A stretch of DNA of 35,857 nucleotides from Comamonas sp. lk (GTDB lineage: Bacteria > Pseudomonadota > Gammaproteobacteria > Burkholderiales > Burkholderiaceae_C): assembly GCA_945861345.1 (NCBI GenBank), contig CAMATX010000016.1, positions 1-35,857 on the forward strand, given 5' to 3'. The notes under the pieces were generated by a model. The model was given only the letters and a program-made list of their open reading frames with translations. It had not been told where the DNA came from and did not search any database. The translations under genes were made by a program, and so were the position numbers. Of this stretch, positions 1 to 5,547 are shown piece by piece (within the stretch, counting starts at the first letter, position 1; every line of letters begins with the position of its first letter).

Positions 1-235
1 CAAGTTGCAACAGGAACGCACGACTTGTTGGTGCGTCCGGTCTCGTTCCATCGGAAATGTAAGTTGATTTAACACATTTAGCATACAAGTCAAAATTTTG
101 TCCTACATCACACTCATTCATCACCGCTTGCATCGGCTTTTTGTTAGATACAACTTGCTGAACTTGCGGCTGACTTGCGCACCCTTCAATTAAGATCAAG
201 ATTATCGTCATCAATGATATTTTTAATATTTTCAT
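1..235 (-). CDS. Partial small lipoprotein-like protein, cut by the window edge
   Basis: An open frame reads leftwards from ATG at 235 for 78 codons and runs off base 1, so the C terminus is missing. A good Shine-Dalgarno (AAGGA) lies about 5 bases upstream. The N terminus has a lysine followed by a hydrophobic stretch and then LIEGC at residues 15-19, which looks like a lipoprotein signal, although Glu at -2 of the lipobox is unusual. The mature part contains two further cysteines (in NECD and AKCV). I do not recognise the family. The DNA is AT-rich like the neighbouring integrase, so I infer it is cargo of the same integrated element. It could also be an ordinary secreted protein with an N-terminal membrane helix. 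Confidence 0.5.
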   Translation of the reverse strand, partial: MKILKISLMTIILILIEGCASQPQVQQVVSNKKPMQAVMNECDVGQNFDLYAKCVKSTYISDGTRPDAPTSRAFLLQL

Positions 236-367
236 ATAATTCCTTAATATAATTTTCATTATCAAATTCAATTATCGCTGAAGTAGAAATATTAAAATTT
301 TTCGAGTGTTGCCACCTTAACCTAAGTCTTTGAATAGCGCAAGCGCCTTTATCAATTTGCTTCCATC

Positions 368-1567
368 CTACAGCCGCTTGCCACCCGCAATTGCATGTGC
401 TTTTCTACGCAGCAGTACGTGCCCATAGTGCTCCTCAATCATTTTTACGCTTGTATGCATCACTTTGCTAAGTGTGTAGATGCTCATTCTGTCGTACGTC
501 AAAGCCATTGTTGCGTAGTAATGACGCAGGCTATATAGCGTACGTGGCTTTCCAGTTCTTGGGTCTTTTTGCAATCCTTGCTTTTTCAAAAAGCGTGCAA
601 ACATGCGCCCAAATGTTGTCGTCATGTCCTTGCCGTCTATCCTAAACACATAAGCGTCGTATTTTTTTTCTAAAAATTCTTCAAACGTCCCGTCTTGCCA
701 ATCTGTGTTCAACTTACGTAGCCTATCCAAGTATCTAACCGTGTTCTGCCGCGCTATAACTTCCCTCAGTCCAGTTTTACCATTTACGTTTAGCGCAAGA
801 TATCTAAGTTTGTCTTGCTCAAAGTAAAACACTTGCTGCCATTTCAAGTTCATTGCTTCAGTGCCTGCCCGTATTCCTGTATTTGCTAAAACCAAAACGT
901 ATTCACGCAGCACAGCACGTAATTCTGTTTCCCGTCCTTTACGTGCTTCCTTAACCCACTTACGCATTCCCCTGTATATCGCTGCGTAATCATCTTTCGT
1001 AAAGTCAGGTCGTCGTTCTGTTTTTATACCATCATTACGCAGCATGGGCACTTGAAACTTTGTCATGTAACCGCGTTCCAGTGCTTCGTCAAAAACTCTA
1101 TTTAATGCGCTATTGTGATTGTTGAGTACGCTAGCACTGGGAACTTTTCCCATCAGTTCAAGTCGCTCGCTGTCAAATTTTGTAAGTACAGCGTTGTCAA
1201 TCTTGTCAATGTTGTGATTGCCGATTAGTGGAATAAAGTACTTTTGCAGTGCTTGTATGTAAGTTTTGAAAGTTGCTTTGCCCTTTTTAGCAGCCTCCAA
1301 ATCTTGCATCCTTGCTATTGCAAGTCTTGCAACTGCTGTAAAACGCTTGCTAACAATGGGCAGATTGTTTTGTACTCTGAACATTGCGTTCATCACAATG
1401 TCTGTGCCCGCTTGCTTTGCTTGTTTTAAGTTGGCGCATTTTGTTGTCATGCGCTCCCACTTACCGTGCGCTTTGTACCGCACGTGCCACACATCACTTT
1501 CCGTCCGTCTAAAAAGTGTTGCTTTACCTTCTAATATATGTACGGTGTTATCTGATTTTTGCGGCAT
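368..1567 (-). CDS. Tyrosine recombinase / phage-type integrase
   Basis: This 399-residue protein is a tyrosine-recombinase integrase that would catalyse site-specific insertion and excision of a mobile element. The N-terminal ~75 residues resemble an arm-binding region, and residues ~80-180 fit a SAM-like core-binding domain. The catalytic domain shows Arg233 in NTGIRAGTE, a probable beta-hairpin Lys264 (NGKTG), the box II segment YSLRH (345-349), His371 and the nucleophile Tyr381 in EEHYGHV. The first His of the usual HxxR is Tyr345, a substitution seen in related integrases. It stops at TAG. Its 5' end faces the 3' end of tRNA-Leu(UAA) 187 bases away, the classic position for an integrase of a tRNA-targeted element. 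Codon usage is AT-rich compared with the chromosome to the right. No strong Shine-Dalgarno is visible. Confidence 0.93.
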   Translation of the reverse strand: MPQKSDNTVHILEGKATLFRRTESDVWHVRYKAHGKWERMTTKCANLKQAKQAGTDIVMNAMFRVQNNLPIVSKRFTAVARLAIARMQDLEAAKKGKATFKTYIQALQKYFIPLIGNHNIDKIDNAVLTKFDSERLELMGKVPSASVLNNHNSALNRVFDEALERGYMTKFQVPMLRNDGIKTERRPDFTKDDYAAIYRGMRKWVKEARKGRETELRAVLREYVLVLANTGIRAGTEAMNLKWQQVFYFEQDKLRYLALNVNGKTGLREVIARQNTVRYLDRLRKLNTDWQDGTFEEFLEKKYDAYVFRIDGKDMTTTFGRMFARFLKKQGLQKDPRTGKPRTLYSLRHYYATMALTYDRMSIYTLSKVMHTSVKMIEEHYGHVLLRRKAHAIAGGKRL

Positions 1568-1754
1568 GTTGCAATACGTGTGTGCTTCAAAATGTTCAAT
1601 AAAACTAACCTTAGTGTAGTTTCAATAGACAATTTGTGCAACGAGTGTGCAACGTTTTATGCTTAATTTTTAAGCAGTGCGAAAAACTTGTTTTTGCTTT
1701 TTAGCGCATCAAAGCGCTACTTTTACTGAAAATTTAGCAGTAAATAGCAGGAAA

Positions 1755-1847
1755 TGGTGCCCGAGACCGGAATCGAACCGGTACGCACGTTATTCACGTT
1801 GCGGCGGATTTTAAGTCCGATGTGTCTACCTATTTCACCACTCGGGC
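1755..1847 (-). tRNA. tRNA-Leu(UAA)
   Basis: The minus strand folds as a class II tRNA. It has acceptor stem GCCCGAG/CTCGGGC, a D arm, anticodon loop CTTAAAA with anticodon UAA, a long variable arm, T arm ACCGG-TTCGATT-CCGGT, discriminator A and an encoded CCA at 1757-1755. The gene is intact. Its 3' end faces the integrase, so it is the presumed attachment site of the element at the left edge. Confidence 0.95.
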
Positions 1848-1854
1848 CCTGGGT

Positions 1855-1879
1855 GCATTTGCCACCATTTGGCAAATGC
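1855..1879. repeat. Perfect 10-bp inverted repeat between the reductase-like gene and tRNA-Leu(UAA)
   Basis: GCATTTGCCA is followed by loop CCATT and then TGGCAAATGC, giving a perfect hairpin in the 45 bases between the end of the reductase-like gene (1893) and the 5' end of tRNA-Leu. There is no U-tract on either strand, so it is not a canonical intrinsic terminator. It may be a transcript-end or processing hairpin. Confidence 0.55.
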
Positions 1880-1892
1880 GGGCGCTACGCAA

Positions 1893-2972
1893 TCAGGAGC
1901 CGATTCTACCCATGGCCCGATTGCGGGTCAGCCAGCCGTCCACGCGGCTGACGGCCTGGTCCACGGCGCCGGAATGCAGCCCGTGCTGGGCTGCTACGAG
2001 TTTGATCAGTAAGTCGATCCGTTCGATGTGCGTAGCACCGCCGGCCAAAGCGCGTGCTGCCGACGACGGCTTGAGCAAGCCCAATGCAGCGGCGGCATAT
2101 TTGTCAAAGGGCACCATGTCCTCAGGGGCCGCACCCAGCAACTCACACAAGGAGGTTACCCACGCGTACACCGCTTGGGATTGCGCCAGATCGCCATGCA
2201 CTGCCCGCTCGATTGGCTGAACACTGTCTTCCAAAACGCAGCGGTAGTTGCCAGTCATCAACATGCTCCACTTGGCCAGCGGTACAAACAAAGATTCGTG
2301 GAACTTGAGTTTCACCGGCAAGTCGATCGCCTCGCCATCGACGACTAGGCGAGCGCCGGCGATGTCGTCCTGCAGACCTTGCAGCATCGCGTTGTGCGCC
2401 GGGTCGTCAAAACGTGCCACCTTGAAGTTGGTCGGCAAACCCACTTGCAGCACGTTGGCAGGCTCTTCAGGCGGCCTAAACGCTTGGGGGTCGGGGCTGC
2501 ACAGCGTCATCAGCCCGGGAACAAAGGCGTCCCAAAGGTCCGGATCCAGAAAACTGGCGCGGCACGCCTGGGGGTCGATGCCGGCAATGCGCGCCAAATA
2601 GGGCAGAGGCGGCATATTCATAATCGACATACACGGCACCTTGGCCTGCGCAATGCGCTGCATCAGTGCCCGAACCTCAGGATCGCTGTATTGAGGCTCC
2701 TGCATTGCGAGGCACACCAAATCGTAGTCTGCCGCCTGAACCTGCGTTGGACTTTGTGCGTCCAATGCACCTGGGAGCTGACGCGAGTCAATCTCCACCA
2801 TGGTCGCACGCCCCTTGACCGACATCCTCACACGCGTGCCCTCTTGGTTGATCAGCGCTGCCGTAGTGGCGCGGCAGACCAAAGTCACGCTGTGCCCTGC
2901 CATCAGCAATTTGCTGCCCAAAAGCGACCCGTAGGATGCGCCCAATATCAATACTTTGTAATGCGTAGCCAC
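1893..2972 (-). CDS. Ketopantoate reductase (ApbA/PanE)-like NAD(P)-dependent oxidoreductase
   Basis: This 359-residue protein begins with a Rossmann dinucleotide-binding fold (VLILGASYGSLLG, about residues 8-20, then a beta strand ending VTLVCR), as in the ApbA/PanE ketopantoate reductase family. The second half (from about residue 220, with KLKFHESLF and AKWSMLMTGNYR) fits the helical C-terminal domain that carries the family's catalytic residues. True PanE proteins are usually near 300 residues, so the substrate is uncertain and it may act on another 2-oxo acid. The start is GTG at 2972, preceded by AAGGGG at good spacing. It lies alone between tRNA-Leu and the divergent motor genes, with no pantothenate genes nearby, so I give no gene symbol. 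Confidence 0.72.
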   Translation of the reverse strand: MATHYKVLILGASYGSLLGSKLLMAGHSVTLVCRATTAALINQEGTRVRMSVKGRATMVEIDSRQLPGALDAQSPTQVQAADYDLVCLAMQEPQYSDPEVRALMQRIAQAKVPCMSIMNMPPLPYLARIAGIDPQACRASFLDPDLWDAFVPGLMTLCSPDPQAFRPPEEPANVLQVGLPTNFKVARFDDPAHNAMLQGLQDDIAGARLVVDGEAIDLPVKLKFHESLFVPLAKWSMLMTGNYRCVLEDSVQPIERAVHGDLAQSQAVYAWVTSLCELLGAAPEDMVPFDKYAAAALGLLKPSSAARALAGGATHIERIDLLIKLVAAQHGLHSGAVDQAVSRVDGWLTRNRAMGRIGS

Positions 2973-3123
2973 AAATATCCCCTTGAAGTTGAAATCATTG
3001 CTTTTGCACGAAAAGTGGCCGCATTGAGTGCATAGGCGTCACGCAAAACCCGAAATTTTAGCTAAATAGACAAAGATAGTTGGTTAAACTGGTTTATCCG
3101 CACTATTTACTCAAGCAAACACG

Positions 3124-4098
3124 ATGCAAAGTATTCAACACACAGGGTTTTGGGAGCAGTGGCAACTGCTTTTTGTGCTGGCCTTGATTGCGGCGGTTGC
3201 CTTGAATTTCGCAATCAAATTTGTGCGCGAGGGACTTGCGCTTGCACTTGCGCTCGATGACGTTATCGAAGGCCTGCGTCGTCTCAAAGCAGAGGCTGTG
3301 GACGGCGCCATTGCGCTGGAGGAGGTGCAAGCCCAGGTCATGCACAGCCCGCGGATGCGCCACCTGTGGTCGCAATACACGCACTGCCTGCATGTCCCTT
3401 GGGACCAAATGGCTTCTGCGAACCGTGGGGCGCGCAGCGCCAGCCGAGTGCAAGTACTTTCGGAAATGTTTTTTACCGCCATGAAGGCCAAGTCCGGCGG
3501 GACCGTGGTGGACATGAGCAACATCGAACAGCAGGTGGCCAACGATCCACATTTGTCTGACCTGTGGGCCCAATATTCCCAGGCCCTAGACACCTTGGGC
3601 CAAGAACCCGAGCCCACACCCACCCGCGCGCGGCGCTGGCGCGCTTCGGCGCTGGCAGAGACCTTTTTTTCGGAGCATGCGCTGGTGGACTCGCCCTTGC
3701 GCTCCGATTTTTACAAACACGTGCCGGGCATATTGACGGGCTTGGGCATTATCGGAACCTTTTCAGGCCTGATCATGGGGCTGGTGCATTTCGATGTATC
3801 CAACCCGGAGAACACCCAAGCCCAACTCAGCGTATTGGTGCAAACCGTGGGACAGGCCTTTTTTGTGTCTGCTTTGGCTATTTCATTGGCCATGCTTTTC
3901 ACCTGGATTGAAAAAGCGCTATTGACTGCCCGCTATGCGCAAGTCGAAATACTGCAAAACCTGCTCGACAGCATGTTTGAAGCAGGCTCCGGCCAGGAAA
4001 ACCTGGAGCGCCTGGTGGTGGCCACCGAAGCCCAAGTGACGCTGCTAAGCGACTTGCTTGACGCCGTGCGCAGCGCGGCGCTGCCCCACAATCGCTGA
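3124..4098 (+). CDS. ZorA-like MotA/TolQ/ExbB-family proton channel subunit
   Basis: This 324-residue inner-membrane protein has MotA/TolQ/ExbB topology: TM1 at about residues 12-33, a ~165-residue cytoplasmic segment, TM2 at about 199-221 (VPGILTGLGIIGTFSGL) and TM3 at about 239-261. The TM2 motif and the next gene resemble ZorA, the pentameric stator subunit of Zorya anti-phage systems. The cytoplasmic segment holds two copies of an LWxQY...ExFF module (about 68-118 and 134-184). After TM3 only ~60 residues remain, whereas characterised ZorA proteins carry a long intracellular tail. It is followed 11 bases later by the ZorB-like gene, so the two are probably co-transcribed. No Zorya effector gene is adjacent. 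Membership of the channel superfamily is secure; the Zorya relationship is inferred from motifs and the partner. Confidence 0.82.
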   Translation: MQSIQHTGFWEQWQLLFVLALIAAVALNFAIKFVREGLALALALDDVIEGLRRLKAEAVDGAIALEEVQAQVMHSPRMRHLWSQYTHCLHVPWDQMASANRGARSASRVQVLSEMFFTAMKAKSGGTVVDMSNIEQQVANDPHLSDLWAQYSQALDTLGQEPEPTPTRARRWRASALAETFFSEHALVDSPLRSDFYKHVPGILTGLGIIGTFSGLIMGLVHFDVSNPENTQAQLSVLVQTVGQAFFVSALAISLAMLFTWIEKALLTARYAQVEILQNLLDSMFEAGSGQENLERLVVATEAQVTLLSDLLDAVRSAALPHNR

Positions 4099-4109
4099 CC
4101 TACTGGCCC

Positions 4110-4859
4110 ATGTTTAACCTGCAAACGCCCCGCAACAGACGCGCCAAAGACGAGGCAGAAAAACCGTTTTGGATCTCCTTCTCCGACCTGATGACCGCCT
4201 TGATGGTCTTGTTTTTGATCGCCATGGCAGTAGCCCTGATGGTGCTCACCCAAGGCCTGCGCACCATCGAGGACAAGCGGCGCGACCGGGAGGAGACCAT
4301 CAAAGCGTGCATCGCCGACATGGAAGGTCTGGCCCGGCGCAGCGAATTTGCGGGCGTCAAGATTAGCGGCCACACCATCGACTTTGGGCCATTGGCCGAA
4401 TTTCGAAAAAATGGCAACCAACTTTCCGAAGAGCGCATGGCGTTTTTGCGCGCTTTTGTTCCCAAAGTCTTAGAGGTATCGCGAAAGCCCAATTGCCAGC
4501 AGTGGCTGCGCCGCTTTGTGGTGGAGGGTTTTGCCAGCCAGGAGGGTTCGTACCTGCACAACCTTAACCTCAGCCTGGAGCGTTCCGAACGGGTCTTGTG
4601 CGTCCTGCTCGATGCCAGCGCGCCCAACGCACCCAGCCGGGCAGACCGCAAAACGATCCGCCAACAGTTTCTGGTGGGCGGGTCCTCGTTTAACGCCGCC
4701 ATCCTCGACAAACCCGAAAAAAGCCGCCGCGTTGCCCTGCGTCTGGAGTTTAAGGACTTGCGCACCGTCTGCGAAAAAGGCGATGTCGACTGCGAAGATG
4801 CCGAAACACCGCCCATCCCCTGGGATGATGACTCAAAATGCCCGGTGCTAAGCCGGTAA
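4110..4859 (+). CDS. ZorB-like / MotB-type OmpA-domain motor protein
   Basis: This 249-residue protein has a short cytoplasmic N terminus and one membrane helix (about 19-46) beginning FWISFSDLMTALMVLFL, with Asp26 at the position of the proton-carrying residue of MotB/TolR/ZorB proteins. A periplasmic OmpA/MotB-like domain follows (about 80-215). The peptidoglycan-binding signature is recognisable around NLNLSLERSERV (151-162), but the usual Asp of the GxxD motif reads Ser143 in GFASQEG. The C-terminal tail contains Cys221, Cys228 and Cys244. Together with the preceding ZorA-like subunit it should form a 5:2 ion-driven motor anchored to the cell wall. Unlike typical Zorya loci, no zorC, zorD or zorE-like gene follows; the next gene is a convergent small lipoprotein. 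Confidence 0.82.
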   Translation: MFNLQTPRNRRAKDEAEKPFWISFSDLMTALMVLFLIAMAVALMVLTQGLRTIEDKRRDREETIKACIADMEGLARRSEFAGVKISGHTIDFGPLAEFRKNGNQLSEERMAFLRAFVPKVLEVSRKPNCQQWLRRFVVEGFASQEGSYLHNLNLSLERSERVLCVLLDASAPNAPSRADRKTIRQQFLVGGSSFNAAILDKPEKSRRVALRLEFKDLRTVCEKGDVDCEDAETPPIPWDDDSKCPVLSR

Positions 4860-4873
4860 GTCGTCGCGCAAAC

Positions 4874-5137
4874 TCATTGCCTCTCCTCTTGCGTGCACCA
4901 ATTGCGGGCTTTCGCTTCGTAGTCGCTTCGGGTTTGTCCGGTGGCCTCTGAAATGCGCCAAGGCGTCTTTTCGGAATTGGAATCCCATACCTTGAGGCGG
5001 GACTGTACGCAACGGTCGACGGGGCTTTCGCCACATGCAGCGACTGCAACCGACAAAAATACAACCATGCAATAGAAAGCAGGCCATTGCCGGATTCCTA
5101 GGCTGGATTTGAGATCGTAAATCTTTCGGTAGATCAC
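4874..5137 (-). CDS. Small putative lipoprotein of unknown function
   Basis: This is an 87-codon frame from a GTG start. The N-terminal part has basic residues and then a hydrophobic run ending in VAVAAC, a good lipobox with Cys35. The mature ~52 residues (starting CGESPVDRC) contain two more cysteines and are charged, as expected of a small periplasmic lipoprotein. The exact start is uncertain, since no strong Shine-Dalgarno is seen and an internal ATG at residue 24 would leave a very short signal. It converges on the ZorB-like gene with 14 bases between the stops. I do not recognise the family. The overlapping 126-codon frame in another phase looks like a shadow of this one. Confidence 0.5.
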   Translation of the reverse strand: MIYRKIYDLKSSLGIRQWPAFYCMVVFLSVAVAACGESPVDRCVQSRLKVWDSNSEKTPWRISEATGQTRSDYEAKARNWCTQEERQ

Positions 5138-5251
5138 CTAATTTGCGGCTCCAAATTGCAGCACTTGCCGCCTCAAACGCGGCCATAGCCTGGTTGATAG
5201 GAAGTCGGACGGCGCAATGGTACGCCAAGCTTTTAAATACAGGGAGATTGT

Positions 5252-5325
5252 TGGAGGCGCGGTCCGGAGTCGAACCGGACTAACCGGATTTGCAATCCGG
5301 GGCATAACCGCTTTGCTACCGCGCC
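5252..5325 (-). tRNA. tRNA-Cys(GCA)
   Basis: The minus strand reads GGCGCGG...CCGCGCC with anticodon loop TTGCAAA (anticodon GCA), T arm GTCCGG-TTCGACT-CCGGAC, discriminator U (typical of tRNA-Cys) and an encoded CCA at 5254-5252. It lies downstream of tRNA-Gly on the same strand, but a strong terminator lies between them. Confidence 0.96.
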
Positions 5326-5365
5326 GTATCCAGAACAAGCCTTGCGAACTATTCACAAGACTATG

Positions 5366-5393
5366 AAAAAAGGGAAGCACCAGGCTTCCCTTT
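5366..5393 (-). terminator. Intrinsic terminator after tRNA-Gly
   Basis: On the minus strand AAAGGGAAGC, loop CTGGT and GCTTCCCTTT form a perfect 10-bp stem that runs directly into a six-T tract. It lies 8 bases past the tRNA-Gly 3' end and would end that transcript before tRNA-Cys. Confidence 0.85.
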
Positions 5394-5400
5394 AGGAATG

Positions 5401-5476
5401 TGGAGCGGGAAAAGAGTCTCGAACTCTCGACCTCAACCTTGGCAAGGTTGCGCTCTACCAACTGAGCTATTCCCGC
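5401..5476 (-). tRNA. tRNA-Gly(GCC)
   Basis: The minus strand starts GCGGGAATAGCTCAGTTGG and folds as a normal cloverleaf with anticodon loop TTGCCAA (anticodon GCC). The T arm is GAGAG-TTCGAGA-CTCTT, the discriminator is U and CCA is encoded at 5403-5401. Confidence 0.97.
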
Positions 5477-5488
5477 GAAACGTCTTGA

Positions 5489-5494
5489 ATTATA
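5489..5494 (-). promoter_or_regulatory. Probable -10 box of the tRNA-Gly promoter
   Basis: A perfect TATAAT on the minus strand lies 12 bases before the tRNA-Gly 5' end, so transcription would start a few bases upstream of the tRNA. No clear -35 hexamer is visible at standard spacing. Confidence 0.5.
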
Positions 5495-5547
5495 GCGTTT
5501 AATTTCCGTTTTTTTGCTTTCAAGAAAGCAATTTCCTATTTTTCCCT

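Noticed and set aside
4848-5228. 126-residue minus-strand frame overlapping the small lipoprotein
   Set aside because: Composition is shadow-like and it lacks the coherent lipoprotein signal seen in the other frame.
5138-5461. 107-residue minus-strand frame over the tRNA-Cys/tRNA-Gly region
   Set aside because: It covers two tRNA genes and a terminator and has no protein-like features.
5505-5540. Hairpin TTGCTTTC/GAAAGCAA after lon as the lon terminator
   Set aside because: On the lon strand the stem is followed by A residues, not T, and the loop is very short, so it is not a convincing terminator for lon.
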